From Treponema sp. OMZ 838 (GTDB lineage: Bacteria > Spirochaetota > Spirochaetia > Treponematales > Treponemataceae), in assembly GCF_000775995.1 (NCBI RefSeq), contig NZ_CP009227.1, positions 806,001 through 870,000 on the forward strand: a stretch of 64,000 nucleotides of DNA. Reading direction: 5' to 3'. Below the pieces are notes generated by a model. It did no database searches. It was not told where the DNA came from and worked only from the letters and a program-made list of their open reading frames with translations. A program made the position numbers and the translations under genes. This document shows positions 51,915 through 59,996 of the stretch, piece after piece; within the stretch, counting starts at the first letter, position 1, and every line of letters begins with the position of its first letter.

Positions 51915-52228
51915 CCATAGAAGTTATCCCCGCAGGATGAACGCCTCCGGCAATCGATTTTCAATCTATTTTGAAAATCGATTGTTGGGGTTACCGAAAT
52001 GAGCTTCCCCTCCTTTTTATCTATTTCAAGATGTTTATCGTCTTTGCAAATATAAACTGTTTCTTTTTTATATGAACCGTCTCTATTCTTAAACGGAAGA
52101 AAATAAGCTGAAAGCCTGCAATAATTTATAAATATTATCAGGGAGCTCAGTTTTGCCCAACACTGTGAGTTCCGTGATACCGGCGTCTGATTTATAGACA
52201 TTGTATATGAAAAGCGATAAAATACCGG
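51915..52228. other. Gene-poor stretch after the selenoprotein
   Basis: CAATCGATTTTC (51951-51962) and GAAAATCGATTG (51973-51984) make a perfect 12-bp hairpin, probably ending the selenoprotein transcript although no T-run follows. A 96-residue minus frame (51911-52201) has no ribosome site and no recognised motif; it may be a gene fragment. Nothing else is visible. Confidence 0.4.
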
Positions 52229-52315
52229 CTATTAGGATAGCGGTGTTATATACGGGTTTTATAATCCTATTTTTATAGATAATATACTATCTATTATGCC
52301 GGTCTATCCTAATAG
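52229..52315 (+). promoter_or_regulatory. Inverted repeat and promoter region of panE
   Basis: CTATTAGGATAG (52229-52240) and CTATCCTAATAG (52304-52315) are exact 12-base reverse complements 63 bases apart; TAATCCTAT at 52262 is a related half site. TATAAT (52260) and TATACT (52283) lie between with no good -35, as expected for an activated or looped promoter. It could equally be an RNA stem next to the ribosome site GAGGAG. Confidence 0.5.
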
Positions 52316-52325
52316 AGGAGTTTTT

Positions 52326-53258
52326 ATGAAGGTTGTTATTGCCGGCTCAGGTGCTATGGGCTGCAGTTTCGGTTTTATGCTGCAAAAAAGCGGTAATGAT
52401 GTAACACTGCTGGACGGTTGGCAGGATAATATCGATGCAATTAGAAAAAACGGTTTGCACTTGCAAGACGGTACTGCGGAACTATCGACAAAGATCGATG
52501 TTTATAAACCGGAAGAGTTTAAGGGCACTGCCGATTTTGTTATCGTGTTTACAAAATCGATGCAGTTGGAACATATGCTGAGTAGTATTAAACATGTTCT
52601 GCGAGATGATACAAAAATCCTCTGTCTTTTGAATGGACTCGGTCATACTGAAACACTGAAAAAGTTTATCGCTCCTAAAAATATTTTTATGGGTGTTACG
52701 GTAGTAACTGCCGGTATGAAGGGGCCGGGAAGTGCAGTGTTGTCAAGTCATGGAAAAACAGAAATTCAGAATATTGTACCGGAAGGTAAAGCCGGTGCGA
52801 AGGTCATTGTAGAAGCGCTCAATAAAGCAACAATGCCTGCAGTTTATTCCGATAATATTTTATGGTCTATTTGGCGGAAGGCAGCACTCAATGGAGCAAT
52901 GAACAGCACCTGCACAATTATGGAATGCAATATGCTGGAGCTTGGCAGTATCGTAGGTTGTAAAGATATGATGCGCTGTATCATCTCTGAATTTGCCGCA
53001 ATAGCAAAAACACAAGGGGTTACATTGGATATCGACTCCGTAACTGACTACGTTTACGGGTTTACGCAGCCGGACTTTGTCGGGGCAAAGCACTATCCTT
53101 CGATGCACCAGGATCTGATCAAAAATCACCGTTTAACCGAAATTGATTTCTTAAATGGTTATATTTCCCGTAAAGGTAAAGAACTGCATATCCCTACACC
53201 GTATTGTGATCTTATTACCACCTTTGTACACGGCAAAGAGAAATTATTCGGGTTATAA
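52326..53258 (+). CDS. panE: 2-dehydropantoate 2-reductase-like protein (ApbA/PanE)
   Basis: 310 residues. MKVVIAGSGAMGCSFGFMLQ is the NADP-binding glycine loop; FTKSMQLEHML and LLNGLGHTETL lie in the catalytic face, with WRKAALNGAMNSTCTIMECN carrying the conserved Lys. The family reduces ketopantoate to pantoate for coenzyme A, though many paralogues act on other 2-keto acids. ATG 52326 follows AGAGGAG. The next gene encodes a PfoR-type membrane protein, a pairing seen in several Firmicutes. Confidence 0.88.
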   Translation: MKVVIAGSGAMGCSFGFMLQKSGNDVTLLDGWQDNIDAIRKNGLHLQDGTAELSTKIDVYKPEEFKGTADFVIVFTKSMQLEHMLSSIKHVLRDDTKILCLLNGLGHTETLKKFIAPKNIFMGVTVVTAGMKGPGSAVLSSHGKTEIQNIVPEGKAGAKVIVEALNKATMPAVYSDNILWSIWRKAALNGAMNSTCTIMECNMLELGSIVGCKDMMRCIISEFAAIAKTQGVTLDIDSVTDYVYGFTQPDFVGAKHYPSMHQDLIKNHRLTEIDFLNGYISRKGKELHIPTPYCDLITTFVHGKEKLFGL

Positions 53259-53329
53259 AAGGGCAATGGGAGTATCATTTTGGGGTACTCCCGTATTTGA
53301 TAGTATAAGGATATAAGATCGAGAACATT

Positions 53330-54388
53330 ATGGCTGAACAAACAAAGAAAATTACGGTTAAATTTTTTATTAATACGCTTTTAAATGGCATGGCTGCAGG
53401 AATTGTTGTTGCCCTTATTGCTAACGCTGTTTTAGGACAGATATTTAAGGCGCTGGCGCCATACGGTACCATATTCGGTATACTGTACCAGTCTGTTGCA
53501 GATGTGCAATATTTGGTGTCTGCGGTGATCGGCTTTATTGTCGGTATACAGCTCGGTTTTGTGCCGATTAAGGCTTCTATGATCGGGCTTGCCGGTTTTA
53601 TCGCGTCTGGAGCAGTACGCCATGTAGACGGTATTGTTAAACTTGCCGGTATCGGCGACTTAATCAATGTGATGATTATTGTTGCACTGGCAGCCCTTGT
53701 TACGCTGTGGTTGGGTAACAAGCTCGGCTCGCTTACGATTATTGTGCAGCCGATTATTGTCGCAGGCGGGTTGGGGGCATTGGGACTCTTTATCTTGCCG
53801 TATGTAGCAGAAGTAAGCGCTGCAATCGGCCGCGGTATTAACTCGTTTACCGTGCTGCAGCCGGTACTGATGTGTATTCTTATTGCCGCATCTTTCTCTA
53901 TTGTCATTATCTCACCTATTTCGACGGTGGCAATCGGTATTGCGATTGGACTTGCAGGGTTGGCATCCGGGGCTGCAAACTTGGGGGTTGCTGCTTGTAC
54001 TGCCGTACTTATTGTAGGATCGTGGCGTGTAAATAAGGCTGGAATTACCGCAGCTATTGCCCTCGGCGGTATGAAGCTGATGATTCCAAACCTTGTGCGT
54101 TACCCTATTATGGCATTGCCGGTTGTATTAACGGCCGCTGCATCAGGGATCGCAGGGCGTTTCCTAGGTATTATGGGCGATAAGGTGAGTGCCGGCTTTG
54201 GTATTGCAGGGCTTGTCGGTCCGATTAAGGCATACGAGCTATTAAGCGGATCACCTGCTGTGCGGATTGGTGCATTGCTGATTGCATACTTAGTTGTACC
54301 GTTCGGCTGTGCTTTGCTGCTGCATATTTTGTTTACAAAAATAATTAAACTCTATAAGCCGGAAATTTATAAATCCGAAGCGGTGTAG
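53330..54388 (+). CDS. PfoR-like / PTS EIIC_2-type membrane protein
   Basis: 352 residues with about ten membrane helices rich in Gly, Ala and Ile. KFFINTLLNGMAAGIVVALI opens the protein; SAGFGIAGLVGPIKAYELL-like motifs near residue 290 and repeated ISPISTVAIGIAIGLAG are typical of the PTS_EIIC_2/PfoR family. No EIIA or EIIB is nearby, so sugar phosphotransfer is doubtful. It follows panE after 71 bases with a small hairpin between, and may carry a keto acid or vitamin precursor (inference). Confidence 0.8.
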   Translation: MAEQTKKITVKFFINTLLNGMAAGIVVALIANAVLGQIFKALAPYGTIFGILYQSVADVQYLVSAVIGFIVGIQLGFVPIKASMIGLAGFIASGAVRHVDGIVKLAGIGDLINVMIIVALAALVTLWLGNKLGSLTIIVQPIIVAGGLGALGLFILPYVAEVSAAIGRGINSFTVLQPVLMCILIAASFSIVIISPISTVAIGIAIGLAGLASGAANLGVAACTAVLIVGSWRVNKAGITAAIALGGMKLMIPNLVRYPIMALPVVLTAAASGIAGRFLGIMGDKVSAGFGIAGLVGPIKAYELLSGSPAVRIGALLIAYLVVPFGCALLLHILFTKIIKLYKPEIYKSEAV

Positions 54389-54406
54389 GTATTTAACGTC
54401 ATGTAT

Positions 54407-54440
54407 GGCAACTGTATCGGATATTTCCGGTGCAGTTGCC
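54407..54440 (+). terminator. Hairpin after the PfoR-like gene
   Basis: GGCAACTG (54407-54414) pairs with CAGTTGCC (54433-54440). No T-run follows, so it may be a weak terminator or an mRNA-stabilising end. Confidence 0.4.
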
Positions 54441-54528
54441 GTATTAAGACGGAATATCTTTATGTAAGAATATCATATCATGAGAATCAACAACCCCGAC
54501 GCAGAGCGTTACCGAAAAACGGCAGGTA

Positions 54529-55170
54529 TTAAACCGCACGAATAAAAGCAAAATAAAATATCGCAGTAAAGAAATAGAAAACTGCAATAATATAAAAAAA
54601 TAAAGAAGAAGGCATAAATGCGGAGGCGGCAGCACCGGCTGCGAAACATATAATGCCGGACAGATAGTGTACACTGCGTCGCAGTTCTTGCCTTTTTCCA
54701 CGGATAACTTTCCCCATCGCGAGTCCCGCATCCGTTAAATAGCCGCTAAAATGCGAAGTTCGTATTAAAATTCCGTCATAAGGAATGAACATACCGTTTT
54801 GTATACCGAGTATCACACAAGTTATGGAAAGGACAATACGTAGTGGAGGTCCTATAACGGCTATTGCAAAAAAGACTGTTGAAAAAACCAATAAAAGAAT
54901 GCCGTAGCGTTTTGAAAATGTACAATCACTCTTGTGAAAAAGCATACCGGAGATGCATGCGCCGATATAAAAAGAAAGAATAAGCAATAAAAATGCTGCT
55001 GCCTCCGCAATCGCTCCTTTGGAAAGGGTCAGCGCTACACGAGTAATAGTACCGGTATGATGGCTGACTGCCGTACCGGCTATAATAAAAAATACGCCGT
55101 TCAGAAACCCTGCGATAAAGGTTAGCAGATGTATTAATATCGTTAGAATAAGTTTATGTCTTTTACTCAC
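54529..55170 (-). CDS. YoaK-family (DUF1275) membrane protein
   Basis: 213 residues with six hydrophobic segments. FIAGFLNGVFFIIAGTAVSH, then HHTGTITRVALTLSKG and GMFIPYDGILIRTSHFSGYL followed by TDAGLAMGK are the DUF1275 hallmarks (the HxTG and S..GYLTD motifs). The role of this family is not known; a small-molecule carrier is often supposed. Single gene, convergent with the PfoR-like gene. Start ATG 55170 with the first helix immediately after. Confidence 0.85.
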   Translation of the reverse strand: MSKRHKLILTILIHLLTFIAGFLNGVFFIIAGTAVSHHTGTITRVALTLSKGAIAEAAAFLLLILSFYIGACISGMLFHKSDCTFSKRYGILLLVFSTVFFAIAVIGPPLRIVLSITCVILGIQNGMFIPYDGILIRTSHFSGYLTDAGLAMGKVIRGKRQELRRSVHYLSGIICFAAGAAASAFMPSSLFFYIIAVFYFFTAIFYFAFIRAV

Positions 55171-55313
55171 GCGAATACTATAATCCGATTTCGATAAAAA
55201 AGCTATGTGATTTATTCATACAAAGGCTTTAATACCTGCCGTTTTCGCTCTGTGACGGGGTTTGTTGATTATCCGAAAAGTGATATAGTACATCTTCATC
55301 AGGAGGTATTCGT

Positions 55314-55847
55314 ATGAATTTACAAACATGTATGGAACAGCGCCGGAGCGTGCGCAAATATACAAATCAGCCTGTACCGCGTGAACTGGTACGGGAAATT
55401 ATTCAGGCGGCGATTCTGGCTCCTTCGTGGAAAAATTCTCAAGTTTCGCGCTATTATGTAGCGGAAGGTAATGCCGAAAAAGAGCTTGCAAAATGTCTTG
55501 CGGATTTTAATCGGCAGAGTGTGAAAAACGCGCCGGTCTTGCTTGTGTCTACAGTGGTCAATAAGCGTTCGGGCTTTACACGGGACGGTGAATATGAAAC
55601 GCACCTTAAAGACGGCTTTCAATATTACGACCATGGAATGCAGGCGATGAACCTCTGCCTTAAAGCGCATGAGTTGGGGCTTGCAACACTTATTATGGGA
55701 ATTTACGATGAGGCGGCAATCAGAAAGTTTTTTAATATTGATGAAAATCAAATCATCGTTGCAGTTATTGCCGTAGGTTATGCTGCCGAAGAGCCGCCGA
55801 TGCCGAAACGGAAAACCGTGGACGATATTACGGTTTTCAAAGAATAG
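55314..55847 (+). CDS. Nitroreductase-family flavoprotein
   Basis: 177 residues: CMEQRRSVRKYTNQPVPREL is the RRSxRxY FMN-binding start, APSWKNSQVSRYYV the second contact, and GLATLIMGIYDEAAIRKFFN the third. It reduces nitro or quinone compounds with NAD(P)H, bound to FMN as a dimer. AGGAGGT is 7 bases from the ATG. A family 3 hairpin begins right after the stop. Confidence 0.92.
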   Translation: MNLQTCMEQRRSVRKYTNQPVPRELVREIIQAAILAPSWKNSQVSRYYVAEGNAEKELAKCLADFNRQSVKNAPVLLVSTVVNKRSGFTRDGEYETHLKDGFQYYDHGMQAMNLCLKAHELGLATLIMGIYDEAAIRKFFNIDENQIIVAVIAVGYAAEEPPMPKRKTVDDITVFKE

Positions 55848-55887
55848 GGCATCTCTAAAAACTCGGTTAGATTTTTAGAGGTTTCCA
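55848..55887 (+). repeat. Family 3 hairpin after the nitroreductase gene
   Basis: GGGCATCTCTAAAAACTCGG then TTAGATTTTTAGAGGTTTCC; CTCTAAAAA and TTTTTAGAG pair over 9 bp. It starts at the base after the stop codon and may act as a terminator. Confidence 0.65.
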
Positions 55888-55926
55888 ATAAGGCACTAAA
55901 AGTATTAAAGCTACAAGCAGTTCTTA

Positions 55927-56763
55927 ATGGCAGAGGTGACAGTGATTATCCTTGAAGTACAGGACATCTGTAAATATTACGGCGCAGGAAAGAAGCGGCA
56001 AACCGGCTGCGAACACATCAGTTTTATCGCTGAGGCTGGAGGTATCTACTCCTTGCTCGGATTAAACGGAGCGGGAAAAAGTACGGTATTGAACAGCATC
56101 AGCGGGTACCGCCTGCCCTCTTCCGGAGACGTATCGATTTGCGGATACTCCATTTTGAACGAACCGATCGAGGCTAAACGGAATATTGGGATTTTGTATG
56201 AGCAAAACCCGCTCTATGATTCGATGACGGTGCGGGAGTTCTTGCTTTTTACGCTGCAAATGCGCGGTTTCGGTAACGGCGTACAGCAAGACCTGCTTGA
56301 CGAGGCGGTTGAGTTTACCGATCTGCAAGAGGTATACACCAAACGGATTAAAGAGCTGTCGAAGGGGTACCGGCAGCGGGTAGGGCTTGCGCAAGCGATT
56401 ATCCATCATCCCCGCCTCGTCCTCTTGGACGAACCCGCATCCGGCCTTGATCCGTTCCAGCTGAAAGACTTTGAAAAAAAGATACTCGCGCTATCCACGT
56501 ATGCCGCGGTCATCCTGTGCACCCATCAGCTTGAACTTGCCGGACGGATATGCTCGCAGCATATTCTGCTCCACAAGGGACGGCAGATTGCCGGAGGAAC
56601 ACGGGCGGAACTCGCCGATCGTTTATACGAGGACTTCGGCATTGAAGAAGATGCTGCTTCCGATACGCTTTTATTCAAGACCTTTGAACAGTACGCCGGA
56701 GTTACCACCCGCGAGTTCCGTGAATCCGCCGTTTCCGAATCCGGTAAGCGGGGGCGGCGATGA
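55927..56763 (+). CDS. ABC transporter ATP-binding protein (GldA-like)
   Basis: 278 residues. Walker A LLGLNGAGKSTVL, signature LSKGYRQRVGLAQAI, and Walker B LVLLDEPASGLDP are intact. It powers the permease encoded next (ATGA overlap). The set ATPase-permease-GldG-like-DUF4340 resembles the gliding/NosY-type cassettes whose substrates are unknown. The start is uncertain: ATG 55927 has no clear ribosome site, and GTG 55942 is an alternative. Confidence 0.9.
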   Translation: MAEVTVIILEVQDICKYYGAGKKRQTGCEHISFIAEAGGIYSLLGLNGAGKSTVLNSISGYRLPSSGDVSICGYSILNEPIEAKRNIGILYEQNPLYDSMTVREFLLFTLQMRGFGNGVQQDLLDEAVEFTDLQEVYTKRIKELSKGYRQRVGLAQAIIHHPRLVLLDEPASGLDPFQLKDFEKKILALSTYAAVILCTHQLELAGRICSQHILLHKGRQIAGGTRAELADRLYEDFGIEEDAASDTLLFKTFEQYAGVTTREFRESAVSESGKRGRR

Positions 56764-57494
56764 ATCGATTCCCGGCGTTTAAGGCGCTTTTTAACAAGGA
56801 ACTACATACCCTCATATACAGCCCCGCGCTCTATGCGGCGGCGCTCGTGCTTTACCTCGGAGCGGCACTCCCGTTCGTGGGTTCAGGCTACTGGTTTTCG
56901 GCGGGGCTGTCGGACTTCCGCGCCTTTTTCCTCAATCTGCCGTTCCTGTTCTGTATTGTCATTCCTCTGCTTGCGATGAACAGCTGGGCTGATGAAAAAA
57001 AGCACGGCACCGACCGCCTCCTTGCCGCCTATCCGGTGGATAAGCGCCTGCTTGCCGCGGCAAAATATGCAGCCCTGCTCGTCTGTTTTGCAGGAGCCGC
57101 CACGCTTACGATGGTTATTCCGCTTTCGGTTATTCCGCTTGTCTATTTTGACTTTTTTCCGTTTTTTCTTTCGTATTGCGCTGTCCTCTTTTTCGGCGCA
57201 GCCTTTACCGCATGGTCGCTCGCACTTTCAAACATCTCTGCGCACACCGCCGTCAGCTTTTTACTCAGCTTTTTTACCGGTATCTTTTTTACCGCAAGCC
57301 ATGTCCTTGCTCAAGTAATCCCGCTCCCGTCAGCCATTGTAAAAATACTGCGCTATTGCTCTTTTACGCTTCATTTTGAATCGGCTGCGCGCGGGATTTT
57401 CGACACTCGTGATTTCTTCTTCTATATATTGCTCATCGTTGCGGCGCAGGGGCTTTCGGTCTTTTTACTGTACGTTCAGGAGGAAAGCCGATGA
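56760..57494 (+). CDS. ABC transporter permease (GldF-like)
   Basis: 244 residues with six membrane helices. FPAFKALFNKELHTLIYSPA is the usual cytoplasmic start of ABC-2 permeases, and MNSWADEKKHGTDRLLAAYP matches the conserved EExxGT-like loop after helix 2. It overlaps its ATPase and the next gene as ATGA, so the four genes are translated together. The substrate is unknown. Confidence 0.87.
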   Translation: MNRFPAFKALFNKELHTLIYSPALYAAALVLYLGAALPFVGSGYWFSAGLSDFRAFFLNLPFLFCIVIPLLAMNSWADEKKHGTDRLLAAYPVDKRLLAAAKYAALLVCFAGAATLTMVIPLSVIPLVYFDFFPFFLSYCAVLFFGAAFTAWSLALSNISAHTAVSFLLSFFTGIFFTASHVLAQVIPLPSAIVKILRYCSFTLHFESAARGIFDTRDFFFYILLIVAAQGLSVFLLYVQEESR

Positions 57495-59059
57495 AAACAA
57501 AACCGATAAACATAAAAATGCGCAGCGTAAAAGAGTACCGTATTCAAGCCCTGCTGTTGGGTGCCATTGTAGTAACGGCAGCGCTGCTCTCACAGCGGCT
57601 CTATGCTCGGCTTGATATGACGCAACAGCACACCTATTCACTTTCAGCCTATACCCGATCGATACTGAACAGCCTTGAAGGGACGGTAACAATCACGTGG
57701 TTCCGCTCGTATAATATTGACGGGTTCCTGCCGTCGCTGCAATATGTTGAAGATATCCTCGCAGAATATCAACGTACTGCGGACGGACGCTGCCTCGTGC
57801 TATACAAGGATACGGAGAAGTTTTCCCCGCAACAGCTGAATCAGCTCGGTATTGTCGCTCGGCAAATTGAGCGGAACAGCAATAATATGCAGGTACTGCA
57901 AAACCTCTATTCGGGATTACTGTGCGAATACCGCGGGGAGAGCCGCGTTATTCCGTTCCTCTCCGATATCTACACCCTTGAAGCTGATATTGCGCGTTTT
58001 ATTTCCGAGATGAATCAGGATGCGCAGGGGAGAAAACTCGACCGCTCCGTTTATGTTGCGCTTCCTGAAGGCAGCGCAGAAAACGGCGTAACGGGTAATT
58101 ATAAATATGTGTTGCCGTGGCTTGAGTATGCGGGTTTTGTACCGATTACGTTGACCAAACCCTACCCTGAGCTGCACCCTGAAATTCCGCTATTGGTAAT
58201 CGGCTCTTCCTATTTTGATGCCGATATGCTGACGGCTGTTGATACCTTCATTAACAGGCACGGTTCCGCTGTCTTTTTTGTGTCCGCAAACACCGTGGAT
58301 ATCGGCGGCAGCTGGGAGGCAACACCCAAAAAGGATGACGGGCTGCTTGAACTGCTCGCCCGCTCAGGTTTTGCGGTGCAGGCTAATCTTGTGATGGATC
58401 CCGTAAACTTCCGCATGACATTACCGGCCGCCGACGGTACTCGGTACGAGCATATCAACTATCCGTTTTGGGTTCAGGTATTCCGGCAGGAGGCGGAAGC
58501 GATGCCTCCGCTGCTATCTGCAGCAAAGCCCGTGCAGTTTTTCTGGCCGTCGGAGGTTATTTGTACCGCCGCGCAGGGAAAGACGCCGCTTCCGGTGCTT
58601 GTTTCAAGCAACAGGTCGGCGCTGCAATTGCCGCCGTATAACACCGACCCGCACGGAACTCAGCTTGCCGCAGCCGCGAACGGCGAACACACAGCCTATC
58701 CGCTGGCAGCCTTCAGCGAACGGGGCGTCAATGAGGTGAGCGGTATCAGCGGCGCAGACAATGCGCGGCTCTTGGTGGTTGCGGATGAGTATTGCGTGAG
58801 TTCCGCCGTAGAATACACAAATTCCGATGCGAATTTGGACTTTATGGTGAATACCGTGTACTGGATTGCGCGGCAGGATGCGCTTTTGCAGCTGAAAAAT
58901 AAACAGCCTGCGGTTTTGCCTTTCCGCTACTTTGAAAGCGATGCGGCGTTTAACCGCATTATCGCCGCCGCCCGTATCTTTAACCTTGTGCTGGTACCCA
59001 TGCTGATTATCGGTGCAGGCGCCGCGCTATACATCCTCCGGCGGAGGAACCGCGCGTGA
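57491..59059 (+). CDS. GldG-family ABC auxiliary protein
   Basis: 522 residues. N-terminal helix (about 18-38), a large periplasmic region (about 40-485) of the ABC_transp_aux/IFT52-like type with RLDMTQQHTYSLSAYTRSIL and LLVIGSSYFDADMLTAVDTF, and a C-terminal helix (LVLVPMLIIGAGAALYIL) before a basic tail. GldG partners GldF in ABC systems; in Flavobacterium these are needed for gliding, elsewhere the role is open. Confidence 0.85.
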   Translation: MKTKPINIKMRSVKEYRIQALLLGAIVVTAALLSQRLYARLDMTQQHTYSLSAYTRSILNSLEGTVTITWFRSYNIDGFLPSLQYVEDILAEYQRTADGRCLVLYKDTEKFSPQQLNQLGIVARQIERNSNNMQVLQNLYSGLLCEYRGESRVIPFLSDIYTLEADIARFISEMNQDAQGRKLDRSVYVALPEGSAENGVTGNYKYVLPWLEYAGFVPITLTKPYPELHPEIPLLVIGSSYFDADMLTAVDTFINRHGSAVFFVSANTVDIGGSWEATPKKDDGLLELLARSGFAVQANLVMDPVNFRMTLPAADGTRYEHINYPFWVQVFRQEAEAMPPLLSAAKPVQFFWPSEVICTAAQGKTPLPVLVSSNRSALQLPPYNTDPHGTQLAAAANGEHTAYPLAAFSERGVNEVSGISGADNARLLVVADEYCVSSAVEYTNSDANLDFMVNTVYWIARQDALLQLKNKQPAVLPFRYFESDAAFNRIIAAARIFNLVLVPMLIIGAGAALYILRRRNRA

Positions 59060-59946
59060 AAAAAGAAACAAAGGTTCTGTTTATCACCCTCTGCGTGCTG
59101 CTCTGCTGCTATGTGCTGAGTTTTTTACACCGGCCTTCCCGGGCGGGTGTTTTTTCGAGCAGCTTGATGCATGAACAGGATATCCGCGCGGTTGCGGAAA
59201 TCCGGTTTTCTATTCCGACAAGGGCTGAACCGGTAGAGATGGGCGAAATGACACTGATTAAAGACGGCGTCCGTTTTTATCTCCGCACCGGAAACGGCAG
59301 CTATCCGGTCAGGCAGGAAATTATCGATCGTTTCTTTTCGCTGCTCGGCGCCGGACGCTCCTTTCTCCCCATATCGGCACGCCCGCAGGATTATCCCGAT
59401 TACCAAATCGATGACGGACACGCTTCGCGTATTGTCTTTGTGCGGAAGGATAAAACCATCCTTTCTGAGCTCTTTTTCGGGATGACCGATACGGCCGGCG
59501 CCGGTCAATATGTACGGACGGGAACAAGCGTCAAGGTGTTTTTAATCGATAATGCGTTTGAACCTTTTTTAACGGTCGCCGCTCCCTTCTGGCTCGATTT
59601 ACAGATATACGCGGCGCTTTTCCGCAGCACAGGCATCCAAGGTTTGGAGTACGGAAATCACAGCGTAATCAGGACGGAAGCGAACGGCGATGCGTTCCGT
59701 GCATTGGAAAGCTTTTTAGAAAAATTCTCCTGTATCGATATATACAGCGCGCCGCCATTGCAAAGTCCTCAAACGGTACGGGTGCGTTTAGCGTTCGGTA
59801 ACGGCACGGAACTGCGCTTTTCGTTTACCCCCCTGCAAAGCGGCGACTATGTATTCTTCGACAGCCGCAGCTCAAATGCCTACCTTATCAGCGGATATAC
59901 CTGCGAACAGCTGCTCCGGCATATCGATGCGATATGTAATTCGTAA
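59056..59946 (+). CDS. DUF4340-domain protein
   Basis: 296 residues. One N-terminal helix (VLFITLCVLLCCYVLSFL), then DUF4340-like beta repeats: FYLRTGNGSYPVRQEIIDRF, with VKVFLIDNAFEPFLTVAAPFW. Such genes regularly end GldG-type ABC cassettes, as here (ATGA overlap). It is probably a periplasmic partner. Function unknown. Its stop is 50 bases from the end of the convergent rarA-like gene. Confidence 0.82.
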   Translation: MKKETKVLFITLCVLLCCYVLSFLHRPSRAGVFSSSLMHEQDIRAVAEIRFSIPTRAEPVEMGEMTLIKDGVRFYLRTGNGSYPVRQEIIDRFFSLLGAGRSFLPISARPQDYPDYQIDDGHASRIVFVRKDKTILSELFFGMTDTAGAGQYVRTGTSVKVFLIDNAFEPFLTVAAPFWLDLQIYAALFRSTGIQGLEYGNHSVIRTEANGDAFRALESFLEKFSCIDIYSAPPLQSPQTVRVRLAFGNGTELRFSFTPLQSGDYVFFDSRSSNAYLISGYTCEQLLRHIDAICNS

Positions 59947-59996
59947 TGGGGATAGAAACTAAGGATTGGGTAAAACGCCGTTATGGTGGAGTTCCT

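Noticed and set aside
51911-52201. Minus-strand 96-residue frame beside the selenoprotein gene
   Set aside because: It has no ribosome site and no recognisable domain, and it contains the hairpin at 51951-51984. It may be a remnant but cannot be supported as a gene.
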